DNA of 58,006 nucleotides, taken from positions 1 to 58,006 of the forward strand of contig JAILZB010000003.1 of the NCBI GenBank assembly GCA_023512725.1, given 5' to 3'. A program made the translations under genes and the position numbers. The notes under the pieces were generated by a model, which did no database searches, was not told the origin of the DNA, and worked only from the letters and a program-made list of their open reading frames with translations. Below are positions 12,774 through 20,940 of this stretch, one piece after another. Within the stretch, counting starts at the first letter, position 1. Every line of letters begins with the position of its first letter. Source of the DNA: Chloroflexota bacterium. Its GTDB lineage: Bacteria > Chloroflexota > Dehalococcoidia > SpSt-223.

Positions 12774-13121
12774 ATGCCGTGGAGGGTTCTCGTGCAGCGC
12801 ATCTATGGCAAGAGCTACCTAACGAGCCGGCTGGAGGTGCACAAGCCGATCGCCAGCCTGCCCACGGTGGCCGCGCTTCCTGGACCGAACAGCCCTACTC
12901 CGCGTCGCCGGCGCACCATCGTCTGCTCGAACCTGCTGGTCGAAGGCGAAAGCTGGGACCTGGAGACCGCCCGCGCCCGCATGAAGGAGACCCTTAAGGG
13001 CGATAAGGCCGACCTCCGCTGCAAGAAACGCCCTGGCGTGCTGATCCGCGCCGACTGGGCGCTCGACGTCTGCCTCTCGTCGTGGTGCCGCAACTGCCCC
13101 TTCCTCGACTCCGGCCACTGA
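12774..13121 (+). CDS. Hypothetical small Cys-containing protein
   Basis: MPWRVLVQRIYGKSYLTSRLEVHK...RRRTIVCSNLLVEGESWDLETARARMKETLKGDKADLRCKKRPGVLIRADWALDVCLSSWCRNCPFLDSGH; strong G/C third-position bias; no family recognised. Track ORF starts at 12759. Confidence 0.5.
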   Translation: MPWRVLVQRIYGKSYLTSRLEVHKPIASLPTVAALPGPNSPTPRRRRTIVCSNLLVEGESWDLETARARMKETLKGDKADLRCKKRPGVLIRADWALDVCLSSWCRNCPFLDSGH

Positions 13122-13292
13122 GCAGGAACTCAACCCCGTCAGCGCAGCCCAGCGGGGCGGACCGCCCCAGGCACTGGATCACCAAAATATGGGAGCCAGG
13201 CAGCCCGGCGAGGGCCACGATCCTGGAGCCAGGCGGTCTTCCCGCTGCAGTCCAGACAGTCCGTACATGCACGGCGTACTAGCCCGATCGGA

Positions 13293-14381
13293 CTAGCCCA
13301 TCCCGTCAGTTCCTCCGTCCGCGCTCTTGCTCCCCAACCCGCTCACCGCCGCCAGCCCAGCCACACTCACCAGCGCAACAGCGAGCCCCGCGAGCATTCC
13401 CCCACTTCGCGCGGGTGGCATCCCGGTTCCGGCGAGGGTAGCGTAGCCGGGGACCTCCGCAGGTGAGCGGACCGCGCCGACTAGCTGGCCCCCACCCCGT
13501 AGCGGGGCCAGCGTAGTCTCGTCTCCCGCCGCGATCACCGCAATCGCTGGAGGGTTCCCGCCCGGGCGGAGCGTCCCGAGCCAGCGGGTAGCGCTGCCGG
13601 CCTCCGCCGCGACCACGACGATCAGCTCGAGCGGTCGGCCGTGGGTGGCTCGCCGAAGTGCGGGGTCGGTGGGGGCTCCAGAGGGGCGTTCTCGTCCGCC
13701 GAGGCGGCGGGCCGTTTCACTGCTTGTCGCAACCCGACCGAGGGAGGTCAGCCGCTCGCCGAGTTCCGCCGCCGCCCATTCCACGGGGAGCATGCTCTCG
13801 GTGGTGACCGCCACGATACTTGCCTCTCGAGCGGCGAGGTGGCGAAGGACACTCTGCTCTCCAGGGCGAAGAGCCGCTGCCTGTGCTTCCGAGTAGTCGA
13901 AGACGACGAGCACCGCCGCCCCTGGCTCCAGCCGGTCGATCGCGCTGTAGGCACGCACCACATCCGGAGAAGGAAGGTCCTCCTGAGGCGGAGGAAGCAG
14001 CATCAGCGCGCCTAGCAGGATCGCCGCCAGCACGACAGCCGCAGCCACCGTGCGCCAGGGTATCCGCCGCCGCGAGCTACCTCGCTGGGTGGCGACACGC
14101 GCTTTGCCAGGCCGCTCGTCGGAGAAGGTCGCTACCCGTGGGCGTGGGAGCGCGGTCGGCGAAGTGCTGGGAGGCGTCGGCGGTGTCAGCGGAACGGTTG
14201 GGTCGGGCAGAGGGGGCAGTGGCTCCGGCTCGGCAGCAGGCATTGCGGCCGAATCGGCGAGCAGCCATTCCGGGAGATCGGGAGAGGGCGAGGTCAGGAC
14301 GAGCGGCTCGCTGCCCTCACCCAACCAGGCAGGGAGGGGCGGAGCGACCAACGCAGGCTCACGTTCCGGCAGAGCGGTCAC
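13293..14381 (-). CDS. Hypothetical single-pass membrane protein with Pro-rich cytoplasmic region
   Basis: Pro/Thr-rich N-terminus, TM TVAAAVVLAAILLGALMLLPPP, globular domain (VLVVFDYSEAQAAALRPGEQSVLRHLAAREASIVAVT), C-terminal hydrophobic segment. Confidence 0.65.
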   Translation of the reverse strand: MTALPEREPALVAPPLPAWLGEGSEPLVLTSPSPDLPEWLLADSAAMPAAEPEPLPPLPDPTVPLTPPTPPSTSPTALPRPRVATFSDERPGKARVATQRGSSRRRIPWRTVAAAVVLAAILLGALMLLPPPQEDLPSPDVVRAYSAIDRLEPGAAVLVVFDYSEAQAAALRPGEQSVLRHLAAREASIVAVTTESMLPVEWAAAELGERLTSLGRVATSSETARRLGGRERPSGAPTDPALRRATHGRPLELIVVVAAEAGSATRWLGTLRPGGNPPAIAVIAAGDETTLAPLRGGGQLVGAVRSPAEVPGYATLAGTGMPPARSGGMLAGLAVALVSVAGLAAVSGLGSKSADGGTDGMG

Positions 14382-14445
14382 CGCCTAGCGACTCTAGTGC
14401 GCCTGGTTAGCCGCTGCTAGAGGTTCGGAACTCAGGACAAGGGCT

Positions 14446-14682
14446 TTAGAGGGGCAGGTTGAGGAACTCGGCCATCACCTGCTGGAGCTGCTGGCGGTCT
14501 TCTGGGATCCCGAGGTTCAGGCCGTAGTGGTTGATCAGGCGCGGCATCAACACCATCCACTCGTTCCAGCAGTCCTGGCAGACCTGCTCCTGGATGATGG
14601 CCCCATACTTGCCCGGAGGCTTCATTGCCAGGCCCGGCTTGGTCTGCTGGCAGCGTGCGCAGAGGATATTCGTATGCGCCAC
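14446..14682 (-). CDS. YggX-like (Fe(II) trafficking/oxidative damage protection) small protein with two CxxC motifs
   Basis: MAHTNILCARCQQTKPGLAMKPPGKYGAIIQEQVCQDCWNEWMVLMPRLINHYGLNLGIPEDRQQLQQVMAEFLNLPL matches the YggX pattern (PGxxGxxI...W..W...LIN...LN...E.R..L...M..FL). Confidence 0.7.
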   Translation of the reverse strand: MAHTNILCARCQQTKPGLAMKPPGKYGAIIQEQVCQDCWNEWMVLMPRLINHYGLNLGIPEDRQQLQQVMAEFLNLPL

Positions 14683-14724
14683 GAGGCCTCCCAGGAGCTG
14701 CTTCCGTCCCTTCCGCCCCTGCCC

Positions 14725-15678
14725 CTATTGTAGGGTCTCAGCGTAGAAGCGCAGCATTCGCTCGCGGTAGGCGAGCGGCTCCAGCAGGTAGGCGCGTGCG
14801 TGGAGCGCCCCAGGGACGATCCAGAACTGGTCGCGGGGGTTATTGGCCATCTCTTTCAGGTGGCGAGAGTGCTCTGCGGGGACGCGGGGGTCGTTACTGA
14901 CGTGGATATAGAACACCGGCCGGGGTGGGATCGCCGTCACGTGCCGGATCGGCGCGATGGCGTCCAGGTCGAGGCCATAGAGCAGGCGACCGAAGAGGGT
15001 CACCCCCGGACCGAAGATGGGGGGCAGGCCGGTTCGCCGGCTGACCTCACCACCAAGCACCGGCCGGATATCGGCAAAGGGACTATCGGCGATCACGCTC
15101 CTCACGTCGGGGAGTTCGGCGGCAGCATTGATAGCAGTCGCCGCCCCGTACGAGGTGCCGTGGAGGCCAACGGGCCCGCGGAAGCCCCGCTCTCGCAGAA
15201 AGGCGATCGCTCCGGCAACATCGCGTCGCTCTCCCCAGGCGAGGCCGAGCTGGTCTCCTCCCGAGTAGCCATGGCCACGCAGGTCGAACATCAGCACGGG
15301 GTAGCCCGCTTCGACTAGGTCACGCGCGATCTCAAGACTGGCAGTATTGGTCAGTGCGCGGTTGCCATCCAAGCCGTGGACCATCACCACCGGGCGATCG
15401 CCCTGGGCGGGAAGGTACCACCCACTGAGGGAGATGCCAGCTTCAGCGCTGGGAAACTGGACCGGCTGGTAGCGCAGACCGAGTTCAGCCGGGTTGCGGA
15501 GCACGAGGTTACGCCGCGGGTGGACCGCTTCGGTCGTGACATAGGCACTCAGCCCGAGATAGCCGAAGATCAGCAGCAGGACCAGTGCCAGGACGACGCT
15601 CAGCAGCGCCCGCCCGACGCTTGCCAGCAGCGGGAAGCGCAGCGAGCGGACGCGCTCAGCCTGAGAGGCCATGCTCAC
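14725..15678 (-). CDS. Alpha/beta hydrolase, membrane-anchored
   Basis: N-terminal TM; PVVMVHGLDGNR; LMFDLRGHGYSGG; GLHGTSYGAATAI nucleophile elbow. Confidence 0.85.
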   Translation of the reverse strand: MSMASQAERVRSLRFPLLASVGRALLSVVLALVLLLIFGYLGLSAYVTTEAVHPRRNLVLRNPAELGLRYQPVQFPSAEAGISLSGWYLPAQGDRPVVMVHGLDGNRALTNTASLEIARDLVEAGYPVLMFDLRGHGYSGGDQLGLAWGERRDVAGAIAFLRERGFRGPVGLHGTSYGAATAINAAAELPDVRSVIADSPFADIRPVLGGEVSRRTGLPPIFGPGVTLFGRLLYGLDLDAIAPIRHVTAIPPRPVFYIHVSNDPRVPAEHSRHLKEMANNPRDQFWIVPGALHARAYLLEPLAYRERMLRFYAETLQ

Positions 15679-15792
15679 ATTCTACCGGGTCTGGATGCTC
15701 TATACTGGAGGAAGAGGGCGACCGCCTCCGAGCAGGATCTCACCCCGCCAGGAACCGGTGTGGTCAGCCTGGGAGCAGGGAAGGAGTCCAGC

Positions 15793-18399
15793 GTGACCGA
15801 GCGCGAGCCCAATCAACTGCCAAGGCAGCGGTCGGCGCGTCCCCGGCGGGCGTGGCAGGAGCTGGATGCCACCCGCCGCGCGCTACAGGAACAGCTCGCC
15901 CAGGCAAGCACGGCGCGCGCGGCGCTCGAGCAGCTGGAAACGGTTGCCCGTGCCTGGCTGGGTATCCCCATCTCCCTCGTGCCGGCTACTGACCTGCTGC
16001 CGCCTGGCCAGCCGATCACCTGGCGCGGCCGCCCGGTCGGGGTGCTCCAGCTCGCTGAGGAGGCGGAGGTCACGGAGGAACAGCGGGCCGTGCTGAGCGT
16101 GGTGGCGGCACCTCTCCTTGCCGAGCTCGTCGCCGAGGAAGCGCTGGCCCAGCTGGAACGGGACCTCCGCCAGCGCGAGGCCGAACTGACGACCCTGCTT
16201 GACCTGTTGCCGATCGGGGTTGCCTACTGCTCAGCCGATCTCACGCGGCTACGCACTAACTCCGCAGCCGACCAGATCGCTGGTGCCGGTTCCTTCTCTC
16301 CCACCCGCCCGCCGGGCGTCCCGAGCCGTCTTCTCGATGCGCGCACCTACCAGCCACTCCCCCTTCGCCTCACTCCCCTGCGCCAGGCGTTAGCGGGGGT
16401 GGAGACACCCCTGCAGGAGTTCGTGGTCCGCCCCCCTCAATCGGCGCAGAACCGGTGGGTCCGCCTGGCGGCGCGCCCGGTTCGCTTTGGAGGGGAGATC
16501 ACCGGGGCGTTCGCAGTGTTCATCGATGCAACTGCGGAAGTCGCCGCCCAGCAGCTCGTGTTCGAGACGCTAACCTGTGGTGTGCTGGTCCATGGCCCCG
16601 CTGGACAGCTGCTCTTTGCCAACCGCGCGGCCGCGCGCCTGCTCGGCGCTTCCGACCCGGGGACGGTCGAGGAGATGCTGGCGCGTAGTGTCCAGCCCGT
16701 GCCTGCTGACGCTGCCCTCCCCTGGGAAGTCGTCCGCACGAGTGGCCGCGAAGCCGCTACTGGCCTCCTTGTCCTCGAGCGTGCTGGTCAGCCGGTCTAC
16801 CTTGAGGTAATGAGCTGCCCGGTCTGGCGCCCGGATGGGGTACTCGACCAGGTCGTCAGCACGCTGATCGAAGTAACGGCGAATTGGCAGGCTCGGGAAA
16901 CCCTGGCAGCCTCCGAGCACCGGCTGCGCGTGATCTTCGAGCAAGCGGCGATCGGGATCGCCGTCCTCGACCAGAGCGGTCGGATCACGGCGGTGAACCG
17001 GCGGCTCCAGCAGTTTCTCCAGCGTGAGGAGCCAGCGCTGCTTGGGCTGCCGTTTGTCGAGCTTGTCCATCCCGGTACCGCCTTCGACCTGGCCACGGTT
17101 CTCGACGACCTTCGCCAGGGGAGGGCCGAGTATCTCGAGCGGGAGCTGCGCTTCCTGAGTGCCGCCGGAGCACTTCGCTGGGGGCGAGCGACCGTTGTCA
17201 GCGTCCGTGACGAGCGGGGCGAGCAGTGGTTCTTCACCTGTGTCGAAGACGTGACGGACCAGCGCGAGGCCGAAAGCCGGCTGGAGGCGATGCTGCAAGC
17301 GGAGAAGCTGCGCGCGCTGGGGCAGATGGTGAGCGGCGTCGCGCATGACTTGAACCAGTACCTCGGCCTGATCTCTGGTCACAGCGAGCTCGTCCTCGGT
17401 GAGCTCGAGCGCGGCACGCTCGACCCGGAGCAGCTGCGGGAAGCCCTCGGCGTGGTCATCCAGGCCGCGATGGACGGCGCTGAAGTCGTGCGGCGCTTGC
17501 AGTCGTTCGGCCGGGGCCAGTCTGGGAGCTCACCCCAGCGGGTCGACCTTGGGGAGCTGCTGCGCGAGATCGCCAAGCTAACTGCCCCGAAATGGCGCGA
17601 TGCGCCGCAGCAGGAGGGGCGTCCGATCACCCTCCACGTCGAGACCGAGAGTGACCTAGTGATCGAAGGGTGGCCGGAGGAGCTCCGCGAGGCGCTGACC
17701 AACCTGGTCTTCAATGCCGTCGATGCCATGCCCCGGGGTGGCACCATCCGACTGGCGTCCAACCGGAGCGGCGACGAGGTGGAAGTGCTGGTGGCTGATG
17801 ATGGCGTGGGGATGCCACCTGAGGTCCAGCGCCGCGTGTTCGAGCCGTTCTTCACCACCAAGGGGGATCGGGGCTCCGGGCTGGGCCTCTCGATCGTCTA
17901 TGCCACCGTTGAGCGCCACCGCGGCCGGATCGCGCTTACCTCGGCCCCGGGCAGCGGCACCACCTTCCGACTGCTCTTTCCCGCCGCGCCCTCCCCTCAC
18001 CCGGCAGCTGCCAGTGCCCCGCCTCCGGTGAGCCAGCGGCGACTGCACGCCCTCGCGGTGGATGACGACCCCGCGCTCGCGCGGATGCTGGCGCTCATGC
18101 TCGAGAACGATGGCCACACCGTGACGGTCGCTCTGTCGGGCGAAGAGGCGCTCCGCTTGCTGGCGACCACGCCGGTCGACCTGGTGATCTCCGACCTGGG
18201 CATGGGCACCGGGATGAACGGCTGGGAGCTTGCCGAGCACGTCCGCCAGCGGTTCCCCGACCTCCCGGTGGTGTTCGCGACCGGCTGGGGATCGGAGATC
18301 GATAGCGAAGAGGCGCGCCGCCGTGGCATCGCGGGGATCATCAGCAAGCCGTACCGGCTGCACGACCTGCGCCGCCTGCTCGCCCAGCTCACCCGCTAA
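15793..18399 (+). CDS. Multi-PAS hybrid sensor histidine kinase with C-terminal receiver domain
   Basis: GTG 15793; PAS segments; H-box VSGVAHDLNQYLGLISGHSELV; NLVFNAVDAMPRGG; GDRGSGLGLSIVY; receiver HALAVDDDPALARMLALML...DLVISDLGMG...SKPYRLHDL. Confidence 0.92.
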   Translation: MTEREPNQLPRQRSARPRRAWQELDATRRALQEQLAQASTARAALEQLETVARAWLGIPISLVPATDLLPPGQPITWRGRPVGVLQLAEEAEVTEEQRAVLSVVAAPLLAELVAEEALAQLERDLRQREAELTTLLDLLPIGVAYCSADLTRLRTNSAADQIAGAGSFSPTRPPGVPSRLLDARTYQPLPLRLTPLRQALAGVETPLQEFVVRPPQSAQNRWVRLAARPVRFGGEITGAFAVFIDATAEVAAQQLVFETLTCGVLVHGPAGQLLFANRAAARLLGASDPGTVEEMLARSVQPVPADAALPWEVVRTSGREAATGLLVLERAGQPVYLEVMSCPVWRPDGVLDQVVSTLIEVTANWQARETLAASEHRLRVIFEQAAIGIAVLDQSGRITAVNRRLQQFLQREEPALLGLPFVELVHPGTAFDLATVLDDLRQGRAEYLERELRFLSAAGALRWGRATVVSVRDERGEQWFFTCVEDVTDQREAESRLEAMLQAEKLRALGQMVSGVAHDLNQYLGLISGHSELVLGELERGTLDPEQLREALGVVIQAAMDGAEVVRRLQSFGRGQSGSSPQRVDLGELLREIAKLTAPKWRDAPQQEGRPITLHVETESDLVIEGWPEELREALTNLVFNAVDAMPRGGTIRLASNRSGDEVEVLVADDGVGMPPEVQRRVFEPFFTTKGDRGSGLGLSIVYATVERHRGRIALTSAPGSGTTFRLLFPAAPSPHPAAASAPPPVSQRRLHALAVDDDPALARMLALMLENDGHTVTVALSGEEALRLLATTPVDLVISDLGMGTGMNGWELAEHVRQRFPDLPVVFATGWGSEIDSEEARRRGIAGIISKPYRLHDLRRLLAQLTR

Positions 18400-19262
18400 G
18401 CCGCGGTGGCGAGTGTCGTCGAGGGCACCCCAGCCGGCCAGCCCAGGTAGGCAGCGGCAGCTTCTCCCAGCACCAGCTGGCGCTCGCGCTCGTTCGCGAA
18501 AGGCAGCGCCTGGCGGAACAGATCGACTTCCTGGCGGTAGGTCGCGCGCCCACGGGCACGCTGCTGGGTGTGGTCCGTCCCGAAGAAGCAGCGCTCGGCG
18601 CCAAACGTTGCCACCACCCGCATGACCAGCGCGTGGACGTCGGGGAAGGGATAGCCCAGCCGCGAGCGGGAGGGGAGGGTCGAGAGCTTGACAGCGACGT
18701 TCGGATAGCGAGCCAGGGCGAGCAGGCCCGGCAGGTCGGGGTGCTCAGCGCTGACGTCGATCGGGGGCAGGCCAAGATGGTCGATGACCAGCTTGAGGTG
18801 CGGGAACCGCTCGAGCACGGCCGCGGCGACGGCGATATCTCCGGCGAGGAAGACTGCCACCGGTGTCTGGGTACGCTCGCAGGCGGCCCAGAACCGGTCG
18901 GCTGCACGCTCGTGCGGCCAGCGCGCCCGCTCGGCGGGGTGGAGATGGGTGCGGATGCCCAGCATTCCGGGCTGCTGGCGCCAGCGCACGACCTGCTCCT
19001 CGATCTCCTCAGCCAGGACGTCGATCAACCCCATGACGGCGAAGCGGTCCGGGTAGGCTGCCGCGCACTCCAGGGCGAAGCGGTTGTCCGTCCCCATGAT
19101 CCCAGGCGGGACGATAATGGCCCGGTCGACACCCGATTCGTCCATCAGGGGCAGGAACTCCTGCGGCCCGAACGGGGTGGGCAGGCTTGGCCGACGGTCC
19201 GGGCGCCAGGGGCGGTCCGGGCGTTCTGCCTCCCAGAGGTGGATCTGGGTGTCGAGGATCAT
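18396..19262 (-). CDS. Amidohydrolase family 2 (TIM-barrel metal-dependent hydrolase)
   Basis: MILDTQIHLWE...; ESGVDRAIIVPPG; KLVIDHLGLPPID; FFGTDHTQ. Confidence 0.85.
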   Translation of the reverse strand: MILDTQIHLWEAERPDRPWRPDRRPSLPTPFGPQEFLPLMDESGVDRAIIVPPGIMGTDNRFALECAAAYPDRFAVMGLIDVLAEEIEEQVVRWRQQPGMLGIRTHLHPAERARWPHERAADRFWAACERTQTPVAVFLAGDIAVAAAVLERFPHLKLVIDHLGLPPIDVSAEHPDLPGLLALARYPNVAVKLSTLPSRSRLGYPFPDVHALVMRVVATFGAERCFFGTDHTQQRARGRATYRQEVDLFRQALPFANERERQLVLGEAAAAYLGWPAGVPSTTLATAA

Positions 19263-19344
19263 GCGCTTCCCTCTGCCCAGCCTGGCCGGGCGACGGTGCT
19301 ATCATAGGCCCACTGGCCCGCTGGTGGGCGCGGTGGAGGTTGGT

Positions 19345-20940
19345 GTGACCCTCGAACAGTTTGGCCGGCGCCGCGCGGGTGGGGTGCTTTCCGCCCGCGA
19401 AGTCGAGCTGGCTGCCCGCAACGGGCGAACGCTCGTTCTTCCTGCTTCGACGCTGATCACTCCAGCAGCGCGTGACCGGGCCCGTGAACTCGGCGTGACG
19501 ATCCAACTTCAGCGCGAGGTTGCGCCGCTCGCTCCCCCCACGGCCGCGGTCACCACCCTGCCCGGCAGCTACGACCTGATCGAGCCGCTGGCGGCCTTCG
19601 TGCTGGCCGCGGCTTCCAACGAGCTCCCCCCCGGGGTGATCGAGACGACCAAAGTGCTCCTGCTCGATTCGATCGCCGTCGGCTACGCGGGTACCCTCGC
19701 TGAGGGCGTGCGTGCGGTCATCGCCGGGCTCTCGGCCCGCCGCCAGGCGGAACGCGGCCACGTGATCGGCCAGCGCCAGAAGCTGCCTCCCCCGGAAGCA
19801 GCGCTCTGCAACGGTGCCCTCATCCACTCACTCGAATTTGACTCCGCCTTCGACGAGGGGTTGATCCATCCGATGGCAGGAGTTGTCCCGGCAGCACTGG
19901 CGCTGGCAGACGAACTCCGCCTCAGCCGCGGGCTGCCGCTGCTCACTGCCATCGCGGTGGGTGGCGAGATCGCCTGTCGGATCTCCTATGCTGCCACCGG
20001 TACGCCTCCCTTCTACCGCTGCGGTGCCATGGCCGCCTTTGGCGGGGTTGCCGCTGCGGGAGTCTTGCTCGACCTCGACCAGGATGCGCTCGTCCGTGCC
20101 TTCGGGATCGCCTACCACCAGGCCGTGATGCCCTGGCTCGCGCACGAAGAGGGGTCTCCCATTCACGGCGCGTTGCCTGGCTTCGGTGCTCACGCCGCGG
20201 TGGTCGCAGCACGGCTGGCGGCGGGTGGCGCCAGTGGCCCCCGCCGCGTCCTGGAAGGCGAGGCGGGCTACTTCCGTGCCTGCGAGGGTGGCGCCTGGGA
20301 CCGCGCGCGCGCGCTGGATGGCCTGGGGGCCTCCTGGCTCCTCCAGGCGATCAGCCTGAAACCGTACCCCTCCGGTCGGCTGACCCACGGGGCGATCGAC
20401 GGTGTCCTCCAGCTGCGGGCGGCCCACGGACTGCGACCAGAGCAGGTCCGCCAGATCACCATCGCGGCGAGCCAGATCATCGCCCACCGAACTGGCCGCA
20501 AGCCGGAGCCATCTGCCTCGCTGGTCAACCAGCGGCTGAGCGTGCCCTTCGTGGTGGCGCAGGCCCTGCGACGCGGTGCCGTTGGCCTCGACTGCTTCGG
20601 CCCGGCTGAGGTCGCCCATCCTGAGGTCCAGGCGCTGATGGAGCGGGTTCAGGTAGTGGCTGCGCCCGACATCCCCCCGACCGACCTGGCGCCGGTGCGG
20701 GTCTGCATCGAGACGGTCGAGGGGGCCCGGCTCGAAACGGAGGTCCGCCAGCTGCTGGGGAGCCCTGCCCGCCCCCTGAGCCGCGAGGAGCGGCTGGCCA
20801 AGCTCGCCCACTGCTGGCAGGTCTCTGGCCAGCCTGCCTACCGCCGCCCGGCCCGACTGGCTGAGACGATCGAGCACCTGGATGAGGCGAACTCACTGGC
20901 GGCCTTCTGGGCCGCCGTCGCCCCCCAGGCTACCCCGTGA
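19345..20940 (+). CDS. MmgE/PrpD family protein with an extra N-terminal domain
   Basis: GTG 19345 behind GGAGG; PrpD body: LLLDSIAVGYAG, CNGALIHSLEFDSAFDEGLIHPMAGVVPAALALAD, KPYPSGRLTHGAIDG. N-terminal LSAREVELAARNGRTLVLPASTLITPAARDRARELGVTI is not PrpD. Confidence 0.85.
   Translation: MTLEQFGRRRAGGVLSAREVELAARNGRTLVLPASTLITPAARDRARELGVTIQLQREVAPLAPPTAAVTTLPGSYDLIEPLAAFVLAAASNELPPGVIETTKVLLLDSIAVGYAGTLAEGVRAVIAGLSARRQAERGHVIGQRQKLPPPEAALCNGALIHSLEFDSAFDEGLIHPMAGVVPAALALADELRLSRGLPLLTAIAVGGEIACRISYAATGTPPFYRCGAMAAFGGVAAAGVLLDLDQDALVRAFGIAYHQAVMPWLAHEEGSPIHGALPGFGAHAAVVAARLAAGGASGPRRVLEGEAGYFRACEGGAWDRARALDGLGASWLLQAISLKPYPSGRLTHGAIDGVLQLRAAHGLRPEQVRQITIAASQIIAHRTGRKPEPSASLVNQRLSVPFVVAQALRRGAVGLDCFGPAEVAHPEVQALMERVQVVAAPDIPPTDLAPVRVCIETVEGARLETEVRQLLGSPARPLSREERLAKLAHCWQVSGQPAYRRPARLAETIEHLDEANSLAAFWAAVAPQATP

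Noticed and set aside
12568-12822. 84-aa plus-strand ORF spanning the DnaA-box-like motifs
   Set aside because: No motif, low-complexity C-terminus, overlaps the better-supported 12774-13121 ORF in another frame.
13170-13230. Short repeat-like GGAGCCAGGC(A/G)G copies
   Set aside because: Only two imperfect copies; not enough for a CRISPR, REP or transposon-end call.
15376-15792. N-terminal extension of the histidine kinase ORF in the track
   Set aside because: Overlaps the divergent alpha/beta hydrolase on the minus strand; sequence is antisense-like and GTG 15793 is a better start.
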